Source: Burkholderiales bacterium | GTDB lineage: Bacteria > Pseudomonadota > Gammaproteobacteria > Burkholderiales > Burkholderiaceae | Assembly: GCA_947447845.1 (NCBI GenBank) | Contig: CANFNO010000073.1 | Coordinates: 1 to 9,182, forward strand | Direction: 5' to 3' | DNA length: 9,182 bases | Shown here: positions 1 through 5,870 of the stretch, in pieces | Position numbering within the stretch: the stretch's first letter is position 1 | Layout of the letters: each line of letters begins with the position of its first letter | Translations under genes and position numbers: made by a program | Notes under the pieces: model-generated | What the model saw: only the letters and a program-made list of their open reading frames with translations | Told to the model about the DNA's origin: nothing | Database searches by the model: none

Positions 1-1637
1 CCTGCGTTATTGGTGTCACACTGAACGATGTGGGCAGTCTTTGGACTTGCCGTGATTCCGTTCACCACGAATTGGAAATCGCCACCGCAGGTGGGGGTTG
101 CAGCACCCGAGGCAGCTGCGCTCGGCGTATAGGAGAAAGTACCGTTTGCTTGCAACGCAAGGGTTGCACCACTGATGTCGCCGGTCAATGATGTACTTAA
201 ACCCAGAGCAACACCATTCGCACCCACACTTCCACCGAGCAGACCCTTCGAAAAGTCATTAATCAGCAGCGGAACACCGACTGAGCAGTAATAGGTCTTG
301 TCGCTGACACTCAGAACCGTATTGGCGTTGGCGCCACTCGCTGCAGTGGCTGCGGCACCAGCGCCCAACTTGATATAAGCCTGCATACCACCATCGCGCT
401 GGTTGGCGGTGGAAAGGCTTAGCTGACGGTCAAAAATAGCGTAGGTGGCATCGGAGTAGCACGGCAAAGCGGTGCAGGTGGTGGTAGTGCTGGCGAGTTG
501 AGCGGGCTTGATAAGCACGTCATAGGTCTTGCCAGCGGCCAGAAACACCGAGTTCTGCACGCGGGCCAGACCCGGCAATTTGTTGCCGTCTTCTGCCAGC
601 AGCGTCATGGGGGCACCCACCACGTTGGGCACGTGCATGCGCAAACCGGCATTCACCATGCGCAACAGGATGTTGCCCTGTGCCGCACCGTTGCCAACGC
701 TCAGGGTCGATGCGCCCGAATTGGTGCGGTCAAACGCTACACCATTGATCAGGTAATACAGCGGGCTGTAGTTGACTGCAGGCGGGTAGCAAGTGTGCAC
801 CAACGCATCGCCACACTCTCCTGGGAGCCCACTCCAAACCTTGGTGTCATCGAAGCCCGTGGTGCGCACGGCGAGATCTACCGCGGCGTTTTGCACCGGG
901 TCGATTTCACTCATCAACAGGGGAACGTCTTTGTCGTAGGTCGAGCCATAGGCGGTCAACGCACCGGCCGTCGTCGCCGGCTCGGTGACCACCAGCACGC
1001 CATACAGACCCATGGCACCCTGGATTGATGGTTGCGTGCCCGACTCGATCAAGTAGGTACCGGCGCGCAAGTTATTCCACACCAGGGCGACCGTAGAGCC
1101 GGCGGGAACCTCGCTACCGAATGAACGGACCCGGTCAGCCTGCGCAGGCGGCGTAAACACGGCATCTCCCGCATTGGCATCAGTTCCACCCAACGTACCG
1201 GGCCAGGTGGTGCCTTGCAGTGCGTGTGCGGGGCTGGGCATCCGAGTCGGTGCCGCACCCAGACCACCACCCAACTGCCCCACGATCACCAGAGAAGTTG
1301 GAACCGAATTGGTACCAAAAGTCAGGTTGTTGGTCAGATTGATAGTCAGCGTGGCGCCTTTCTGCACGGTAATAACCGGGGGCTGCCAACTAGTGCCTGT
1401 CTGTGCGCTGCCGTTGGCGCTCGTGCAAGTGGCATCGGCCGAGTTCACGGGCGCGGTCAACACGTCACCGCAGGTGTAGCCCCACATCGGTACCGTCTGC
1501 CCGTCAGGCAGTGTGGTCGAGGTCGGCGCGGCAACCAACGTAACGCTGCTTGCCATCGCCGCGCCACCGGCGAGAAGAAGGCTGCAGGCAAGGATACCGG
1601 CCTTGCCCAGGGCGGCATTAATCCATCTTGAGGTCAT
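1..1637 (-). CDS. Exported multicopper-oxidase-like protein without copper ligands, running into an Ig/cadherin-like repeat (C-terminus outside window)
   Basis: I translated this frame by hand: it is open from ATG at 1637 to the window edge (545 codons), so the 3' end is missing. AAGGGG lies 6 bases before the ATG. Residues 1-30 form a signal peptide (hydrophobic 14-27, cleavage near AMA/SS). Residues 35-220 and 230-425 look like cupredoxin-type domains. Landmarks shared with the neighbouring 539-aa protein are WGYTC (52-56), LTINLTNNL (97-105), MGLYGVLVV (209-217) and YYLING (294-299). The copper motifs are gone: HPFHEHG of the neighbour is replaced by HVPNVVG (335-341), and no HxH or HCH remains. 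From about 440 an Ig/cadherin-like repeat begins (PLLINDFSKG, then NGTFSYTP at 498-505), of the kind found in tandem in large surface proteins. Nine cysteines suggest disulfides. It is the last visible gene of the SCO-MCO operon. I infer a structural, scaffold or surface-anchoring role; it is not expected to be an oxidase alone. Confidence 0.85.
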   Translation of the reverse strand, partial: MTSRWINAALGKAGILACSLLLAGGAAMASSVTLVAAPTSTTLPDGQTVPMWGYTCGDVLTAPVNSADATCTSANGSAQTGTSWQPPVITVQKGATLTINLTNNLTFGTNSVPTSLVIVGQLGGGLGAAPTRMPSPAHALQGTTWPGTLGGTDANAGDAVFTPPAQADRVRSFGSEVPAGSTVALVWNNLRAGTYLIESGTQPSIQGAMGLYGVLVVTEPATTAGALTAYGSTYDKDVPLLMSEIDPVQNAAVDLAVRTTGFDDTKVWSGLPGECGDALVHTCYPPAVNYSPLYYLINGVAFDRTNSGASTLSVGNGAAQGNILLRMVNAGLRMHVPNVVGAPMTLLAEDGNKLPGLARVQNSVFLAAGKTYDVLIKPAQLASTTTTCTALPCYSDATYAIFDRQLSLSTANQRDGGMQAYIKLGAGAAATAASGANANTVLSVSDKTYYCSVGVPLLINDFSKGLLGGSVGANGVALGLSTSLTGDISGATLALQANGTFSYTPSAAASGAATPTCGGDFQFVVNGITASPKTAHIVQCDTNNA

Positions 1638-1643
1638 AGTATT

Positions 1644-1649
1644 CCCCTT
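1644..1649 (-). promoter_or_regulatory. Ribosome binding site of the third MCO-like gene
   Basis: AAGGGG on the minus strand sits 6 bases before the ATG at 1637. It lies in the 16-base gap after the TAA stop of the 539-aa gene, and it supports this start and tight co-translation. Confidence 0.7.
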
Positions 1650-1653
1650 CCCG

Positions 1654-3273
1654 TTAGTTCGATTCGTTGATGCTGAAGGTCCACGGGTCCACCAGCATGA
1701 GCATCATCATTCCGCCTGGGAAGATGTTGTTGGTCGTGATCTCGCGTTCGTTATGTGAGTGCCACATGAAGCCAAAACCGGCCTCTTCTGTCGGGCTGTT
1801 GGCCACGGTACCGGAGGGCGATATTGGCGTGCTGCCAACTGCGCGACTGGTAGCGTCGGGACCCAGATAAGGGCTACCGCCATACCAGGCACCGTTCACC
1901 ACAATGTTGGCATCCGGCAATGTCACGGGGCCGTTGCTGCCGACATTGCCAAAAGGCTTGGACTCAAGCGGCTTAGCGTGATCCCCGCACCACTCGTAAT
2001 AGTTAGGCGCTGCAGCATTCGAGGTGTAATAGCCGTTGGCATCTGCTGTACAAGCCGGGTCCGAAGTGAGGTGCCCGTAAACGTCCCAGTTCAGACCCTT
2101 TGCGGTCCATTGGAAAATCGCATCAAGCGTCATGCCTGGTGTGGTTGTGGTGGTGAACAACAGCGGTCCAGCCAGCTTGTTGGAGCCAGGTGTCTGGCTC
2201 AACAACAGGTTGCCATCCCTTGCCAACAGGCGCAAATGGTTGCCGTGTTCGTGAAACGGGTGTTGCATACGGCCCTGGCCGATGACCCGCACCAAAGTGA
2301 GTTCACCCGGATGCATGTGCGGGTTGCCGTTGTAGGGCTGGTTTGGATATTGGGGCGCGTAGTTCGGGTCCATGTCATCCGGCATGGAGCGACCATTGAT
2401 CAGGAAATACGCTGAACGGTAAGGTTCTGTCTCCACCAGCATGCATCCGGTTGGGATGGCGCACGGCACTGCGGCCTGGGACTGGGCCTGGGTGTGAATG
2501 CGTGGGTCCATTTCTGCAAACTGGAACAAGTACTCACGGTCATAGCACGTGGCCGGATTGTTGTAGGCGGCGGACGAAAGGCGGAAGTCCGGGTCATCCG
2601 AGGCCCGCGCTGGTTTGCTACCAAGCGCAACACAGGTGTCCGGTAGATTGGTTCCTTTGGTGTAGCCAGCCGGCACCGCGCCATTCAGCGCAGGCAGCAC
2701 AACAATCGCGCCATACAGGCCCATCTCGACCTGCAGATCGCCTTGAGTTCCGCTGTAGTAGGAATGGGTGCCAGGCGTGCTCGCGGTGAAGGTGTAGGTA
2801 ACCGTATTGCAGCCTGTGCCGCACGAAGCATTGGGTGCCTCCTGGGTCAGAATCCCGGGCGTTCCACCCGTGCTGGCGACGGTGAAACCGGGAAACAGGA
2901 TTGAGGTGCTGCCGACAGCGGCAGGCAGGTTATTGGTGAGCGTGACCGTCACCACATCCCCCTCATGCACGATCAGTGTGGGGCCGGGAAGTTGCATACC
3001 CGGGCAGTTGGCGCCCTGGGTCGTTCCTATCGTATTCGGCAGAAATCCTGGAACACTTTTGCATCCATAGCCCCAGGTATAGATGCTTGCGCCGTCCGGT
3101 TGGCTGGTATAGCCATCTGCAGCCGTCAGGTCAAAAGCGGCCGAGCCGTTGGAACCAGTTGTCCCTCCGGTAATGCCAGGCACGGCCGCGTGGGCCAAGG
3201 TACCTATTAAAGACGTGCTCGCCACCACCGCGCCAAGCAGCAGCCGTCCTATGAAATTTTTCATGTAATTCAT
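1654..3273 (-). CDS. Exported multicopper oxidase-family protein carrying half of a trinuclear copper site, with type 1 Cys replaced by Ser
   Basis: The protein has 539 aa. Signal peptide: residues 1-29 (cleavage near AHA/AV). A first cupredoxin-like domain (about 60-195) includes LPGPTLIVHEGD (95-106) and MGLYGAIVV (184-192), but its copper motif is degenerate (HSYYSGTQ, 170-177). The C-terminal domain (about 285-530) has MCO motif 3, HPFHEHG (338-344), and an altered motif 4, WHSHNE (504-509) followed by FPGGMM (518-523). In classical MCOs motif 4 is HCHxxxHxxxxM. Here Ser506 stands where the type 1 copper Cys should be, and the following His is absent, so no type 1 copper is expected. His341, His343, His505 and His507 remain as type 2/3 ligands. 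Ten cysteines suggest several disulfides in an extracytoplasmic protein. The start is 10 bases after the preceding MCO gene. It most likely works together with that protein; an independently active oxidase seems unlikely. Confidence 0.9.
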   Translation of the reverse strand: MNYMKNFIGRLLLGAVVASTSLIGTLAHAAVPGITGGTTGSNGSAAFDLTAADGYTSQPDGASIYTWGYGCKSVPGFLPNTIGTTQGANCPGMQLPGPTLIVHEGDVVTVTLTNNLPAAVGSTSILFPGFTVASTGGTPGILTQEAPNASCGTGCNTVTYTFTASTPGTHSYYSGTQGDLQVEMGLYGAIVVLPALNGAVPAGYTKGTNLPDTCVALGSKPARASDDPDFRLSSAAYNNPATCYDREYLFQFAEMDPRIHTQAQSQAAVPCAIPTGCMLVETEPYRSAYFLINGRSMPDDMDPNYAPQYPNQPYNGNPHMHPGELTLVRVIGQGRMQHPFHEHGNHLRLLARDGNLLLSQTPGSNKLAGPLLFTTTTTPGMTLDAIFQWTAKGLNWDVYGHLTSDPACTADANGYYTSNAAAPNYYEWCGDHAKPLESKPFGNVGSNGPVTLPDANIVVNGAWYGGSPYLGPDATSRAVGSTPISPSGTVANSPTEEAGFGFMWHSHNEREITTNNIFPGGMMMLMLVDPWTFSINESN

Positions 3274-3280
3274 GGCTGCT

Positions 3281-3285
3281 CTCCT
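3281..3285 (-). promoter_or_regulatory. Ribosome binding site overlapping the upstream stop codon
   Basis: AGGAG on the minus strand, 7 bases before the ATG at 3273, shares bases with the TAG stop (3286-3284) of the 513-aa MCO gene. This favours translational coupling of the two MCO genes. It also picks the first Met over the in-frame Met at codon 4. Confidence 0.75.
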
Positions 3286-4825
3286 AGTTAATTCTTACTT
3301 CGGTCATCATTCCGCCAAAGTTTTCGGCGTCATTCGACAAGTGGTCGAGTTGCGGGGTATAGATATAAAAGACTGAGCCTCTTGGATATTTGGTCTTATC
3401 CGAGGCATCCAGAATCACGTCAGCCGATTCGCCTCCGGCCAGAGTGAGTGAATTGGTGAAGTAGTCCATGTTGTTGCCATCCAAGTCGCGCAATAGACGT
3501 GCGTTGTAGCCAACCACATGCATCGGAATACCCAATGAGGCCAACGTGTGGTATTCGGTCACATTCAGGTCAGTTAAACGGATGAGTGCCTTGCCGCCAA
3601 AAGGAATCGTGATCAGGGACGACAGCGGCTGCGAGAAGTGCGCAGTACCATCGCTGGCCTGCGTGCTGAGTGGTGCGGGATTAATCGTGTCCGGGTAGCT
3701 GCGACCGTTCATCAGGAAAAACTTGTCCTTGTTATCAGCAAACGATTCCGGGTTGAAGGTCATACCTACAAAGTGGAAGTTGGGGTCGAAACCGTGCAAC
3801 TGAATCGGGAACTCCACGTCATATTCGGTTGAACCATCACCGTCGTTGTATGCGTACTTTTTGCCGCTTGCAACCACGCTATTGTTGGCTGGCAGCGGAG
3901 TCTGGCCTGCGCAGAGAATGTCGTTGCAAGAGCTGCCATCCCCTGTCGTCGCAGACGCTGCGTTTGCGGCCTGAAGTGCCGTACGCAGATTTCCGGTAAC
4001 CGAGTTCTGCCGAGGCCTCACATAGATCTGTCCGACCATACCCATCTGCAAGTGTTCTGGAGGCGAAATGTGGCAGTGCCACATATAGGTTCCTGCCTCG
4101 GGCGCCAGGTAGTAATAGGTAAAGCTGCCGCCCACATTGATGGCGACCGATGCATCCGGCACACCGTCATAAAAGGCCGAAGCATTGGCGTAGCCGTGGA
4201 AGTGAACGGTGTGCTGCTCGAACAAGTCGGGCCGCATGATCTGGCCCACGTTAGTCAGTGTGAGAAACAGTTCGTCGCCTTCATCGATGGCAATCAGCGG
4301 CGCAGGAATGTTGCCGTTCATGACGCCCACATCCATGATCAGCCTTGGATCGACGTGGCCGTTAAGCTGGCCATCTTCGGGGTCCGGAACCAGACCGATA
4401 GCGCCATTGAATGCATAGGCCTGGCCGTCAGGTGCGCCGATCTTTACTGCGTCCAAAACACCATCGGTTAGCGGGCCGTTGGCCGCATCCACATTGCTCT
4501 TATTGAACTCTGCAGCAGTCAAGGTGCCAGGCCGACCATTGACGATTTCAGAAAGACCCGACAACGGACCAAAGGCAAACAGATAGGTCTGCGTGCCGTC
4601 GCCCATGGTGGCGAAACCATCGCCACCCGAGACCTGCTGACATTTGATGTGCGGATTAGGCAAGGTGCTGTCCGCCTTCCCAACTTCACCGGCCAAATTT
4701 ACCAACGGGTGTAAAGCCGTGCTCGAAGGGCACTGCACCCGAAAGCTCTGCGCCTGCGCGTCCCACGCAAACATCAGTAGGGCTAATGCAGGTAGCCAGC
4801 AAACACAGCGGGATAGTTTCGACAT
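3284..4825 (-). CDS. Exported multicopper oxidase-family protein with a complete type 1 copper site
   Basis: The protein has 513 aa. Residues 1-26 form a signal peptide (cleavage near AQA/QS). An N-terminal segment (27-165) with Cys32 and Cys62 precedes a cupredoxin domain (about 165-272). There, HTVHFHG (205-211) has the spacing of a combined type 1/type 2/type 3 histidine motif. WHCHISPPEHLQMGM (249-263) is an MCO motif 4 with a 2-residue insertion between the type 1 Cys and His. Predicted type 1 ligands are His205, Cys251, His258 and Met263; predicted trinuclear ligands are His208, His210, His250 and His252. The second half (about 335-513) is a cupredoxin-like domain with NGRSYPD (373-379) and a terminal GGMMTEV, but it lacks the HPxHxH and HxH motifs. 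The trinuclear cluster is therefore only half present in this chain, and the 539-aa neighbour has the rest. GGAGG precedes the ATG. The SCO gene upstream suggests assisted copper loading. Substrate unknown. Confidence 0.92.
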   Translation of the reverse strand: MSKLSRCVCWLPALALLMFAWDAQAQSFRVQCPSSTALHPLVNLAGEVGKADSTLPNPHIKCQQVSGGDGFATMGDGTQTYLFAFGPLSGLSEIVNGRPGTLTAAEFNKSNVDAANGPLTDGVLDAVKIGAPDGQAYAFNGAIGLVPDPEDGQLNGHVDPRLIMDVGVMNGNIPAPLIAIDEGDELFLTLTNVGQIMRPDLFEQHTVHFHGYANASAFYDGVPDASVAINVGGSFTYYYLAPEAGTYMWHCHISPPEHLQMGMVGQIYVRPRQNSVTGNLRTALQAANAASATTGDGSSCNDILCAGQTPLPANNSVVASGKKYAYNDGDGSTEYDVEFPIQLHGFDPNFHFVGMTFNPESFADNKDKFFLMNGRSYPDTINPAPLSTQASDGTAHFSQPLSSLITIPFGGKALIRLTDLNVTEYHTLASLGIPMHVVGYNARLLRDLDGNNMDYFTNSLTLAGGESADVILDASDKTKYPRGSVFYIYTPQLDHLSNDAENFGGMMTEVRIN

Positions 4826-4832
4826 ATCACGT

Positions 4833-4837
4833 CCTCC
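4833..4837 (-). promoter_or_regulatory. Strong ribosome binding site of the first MCO gene
   Basis: GGAGG on the minus strand lies 7 bases before the ATG at 4825. It is a near-perfect Shine-Dalgarno sequence, stronger than those of the right-hand block. Confidence 0.8.
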
Positions 4838-4844
4838 ATCAAAT

Positions 4845-4881
4845 ATTCAGTTCACAACCAATCGGCGAATTCAACTCACAA
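4845..4881 (-). repeat. Pair of 13-base direct repeats between SCO and the first MCO gene
   Basis: On the minus strand TTGTGAGTTGAAT (4881-4869) and TTGTGAACTGAAT (4857-4845) match at 11 of 13 positions and are offset by 24 bases. They fill most of the 63-base gap just before the ribosome binding site. This could be a regulator-binding or RNA-processing element, or chance. Confidence 0.4.
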
Positions 4882-4888
4882 GGCCTTG

Positions 4889-5572
4889 TCAATTCGAAGC
4901 GCTTACTACGGGCAATTCGGCCAGCAACTGCTCGGGGGTGGCAAAGCCTTCGATGCGCACCCATGGGGCGCCGGGCTTGGTCCGGATCAACGAGACGGGC
5001 ACGTGGTCCATCTTGTTGCCGCGGTACACATTGAAGGCGGTCTGTGCGCGCTTGGACGCGGCCAGCGTGCCGGTGTAGTGCTGCCACTCCGGACCGGCCC
5101 CAAAGCCAGCTGCATAGTCACGCAGCCGGGCAGGCGTATCGAACTCCGGATCAATCGTGACGGACACCAGATGCACCGAATCACGGGCTGCGCCCAACAG
5201 GCTTTGCAATTGCGACAGCGTGTGGCTTGTCAGGGGACAAACCGTTGTGCAACTGGTGTAGATAAAACTGAGCACCACGGGCCTGCCGTCATCGATTTCC
5301 TTGCTGAAGTCCACCGGCTTGCCATCGTCGCGCACCAGCGCCACGCTGGGCACTTCATAGTTGGCGGTGCTGCGGGCAAAGGACGGCGCAGCGGCGTGGT
5401 GGTGGTGGACGTGGGTTTCTTCTGCGTCGGGCATGCTGGCTGTCGCAGCCTGTGCGTTGCCAGCTACAAATCCCAGCGCACAAAGCAAAAATGCAGTGAT
5501 GCGCGCGCCCAACTCAATGGCCGGTGGCAACACCCGCACACTGCAAGTCCTAAGTCCGATGGCAAAACGCAT
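4889..5572 (-). CDS. SCO1/SenC-family copper chaperone with a His-rich N-terminal stretch
   Basis: The protein has 227 aa and a thioredoxin fold. SCO proteins bind copper outside the cytoplasmic membrane and load it into cuproenzymes, classically the CuA site of cytochrome oxidase. The Cys pair is visible as SCTTVC (Cys108, Cys112), with the distal His in MDHVPVSL (His190). Residues 25-42 are a hydrophobic export or anchor segment ending GNAQA. Just after it comes HVHHHH (54-59), a likely extra metal-binding patch. ATG at 5572 gives a long n-region of about 24 residues and has no good ribosome binding site. A GTG at 5539, preceded by AGGA at a spacing of 8, would start the protein at residue 12 and give a more typical signal peptide, so the true start is open. 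It is the first gene of the MCO operon, which suggests it supplies copper to those proteins; a role in respiratory oxidase assembly cannot be excluded. Confidence 0.92.
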   Translation of the reverse strand: MRFAIGLRTCSVRVLPPAIELGARITAFLLCALGFVAGNAQAATASMPDAEETHVHHHHAAAPSFARSTANYEVPSVALVRDDGKPVDFSKEIDDGRPVVLSFIYTSCTTVCPLTSHTLSQLQSLLGAARDSVHLVSVTIDPEFDTPARLRDYAAGFGAGPEWQHYTGTLAASKRAQTAFNVYRGNKMDHVPVSLIRTKPGAPWVRIEGFATPEQLLAELPVVSASN

Positions 5573-5601
5573 TTTTCACATCCATAGTATTTTTCAAACT
5601 C

Positions 5602-5620
5602 CCGCATATGGCTTTTGCGG
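5602..5620 (-). repeat. Short hairpin in the predicted 5' leader
   Basis: CCGCA and TGCGG arms flank 9 bases, lying between the predicted -10 box and the ATG of the SCO gene. The stem is only 5 bp. It could tune mRNA stability or translation, or be chance. Confidence 0.3.
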
Positions 5621-5628
5621 TGAGATTG

Positions 5629-5657
5629 ATACTAGGTTTGTGCTGCCAAGCTGTCAG
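5629..5657 (-). promoter_or_regulatory. Candidate sigma70 promoter of the SCO-MCO operon
   Basis: On the minus strand, CTGACA (5657-5652, 5 of 6 to the -35 consensus) is followed after exactly 17 bases by TAGTAT (5634-5629, 4 of 6 to the -10 consensus). Transcription would start near 5622, giving a leader of about 50 bases before the ATG at 5572. The weak -10 box fits a promoter that needs an activator. Confidence 0.5.
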
Positions 5658-5665
5658 GTGGGATC

Positions 5666-5694
5666 AAGGTTAGGCGATGCGGTGTCGAACCTAA
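5666..5694. promoter_or_regulatory. Inverted repeat just upstream of the -35 box, possible activator site
   Basis: On the plus strand AAGGTTAGG (5666-5674) faces AACCTAA (5688-5694), giving AGGTT/AACCT and TTAGG/CCTAA complementarities. The centre is about 58 bases upstream of the predicted transcription start, a usual place for an activator. A third AGGTT (5634-5638) touches the -10 box. The regulator is unknown and none is encoded in the window. Confidence 0.35.
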
Positions 5695-5707
5695 ACTTGT
5701 TTCAGTA

Positions 5708-5729
5708 AAAGTAGGGTGCCACCTACTTT
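5708..5729. promoter_or_regulatory. 22-base perfect-arm inverted repeat, candidate operator
   Basis: AAAGTAGG and CCTACTTT are perfect 8-base arms around a 6-base centre (GTGCCA). The repeat lies about 50 bases upstream of the -35 box and is not followed by a T-tract on either strand, so it looks more like a site for a dimeric regulator than a terminator. Confidence 0.4.
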
Positions 5730-5799
5730 CTTAGGAGATGCTTAAAAAATGCGGCTTTTTTTGCAGTTCATTAGCATTTTTTTCATATCAGCATCCGCC

Positions 5800-5826
5800 A
5801 AAAAAAATGCGATCCAAAGACCGCAT
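5800..5826 (-). terminator. Rho-independent terminator after the transglutaminase-like gene
   Basis: On the minus strand an 8-bp stem (ATGCGGTC / GATCGCAT, one G-T pair) with a TTTG loop spans 5826-5807 and runs directly into a T-tract (5806-5800). It lies about 45 bases after the TAA stop at 5871 and isolates the right-hand block from the SCO-MCO operon. Confidence 0.85.
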
Positions 5827-5870
5827 GTGCGTTGTCGGCGGACGGCGCTCGCGCCGCGCTGCCAACGAAA

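Larger units (their letters stand above)
5573..5870 (-). promoter_or_regulatory. Intergenic control region upstream of the SCO-MCO operon
   Basis: This 298-base AT-richer stretch has no convincing gene on either strand. It holds the terminator of the right-hand block (5800-5826), a 22-base inverted repeat (5708-5729), a second inverted repeat (5666-5694), a sigma70-like promoter (5629-5657) and a short leader hairpin (5602-5620), each listed separately. Because the terminator precedes them, the SCO-MCO genes appear to form their own transcription unit. Confidence 0.65.

Noticed and set aside
1..1637. Possible frameshift or pseudogene at the left edge
   Set aside because: Hand translation of the minus strand from 1637 to 1 shows no stop and consistent protein features, so the gene is simply cut by the window.
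1759..2415. Plus-strand open frame of 218 codons
   Set aside because: It is antisense to the 539-aa MCO protein, whose motifs (HPFHEHG, WHSH) show that the minus strand is coding.
3284..4825. GC drop suggesting recent transfer of the MCO cluster
   Set aside because: Hand counts of single 60-base lines gave about 53% in the 513-aa gene and 63% in the MFS gene, but about 65% and 53% in two lines of the third MCO gene, so there is no consistent shift.
4878..4889. 12-base palindrome ACAAGGCCTTGT at the SCO stop codon
   Set aside because: It has no loop, overlaps the coding end and one copy of the direct repeat, and has no other support as an operator.
5843..5856. Perfect GC palindrome CGGCGC-TC-GCGCCG after the transglutaminase gene
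   Set aside because: It has no T-tract directly after it; the nearby hairpin at 5807-5826 with a T-tract is the better terminator. It may help as an upstream stem but cannot be claimed.
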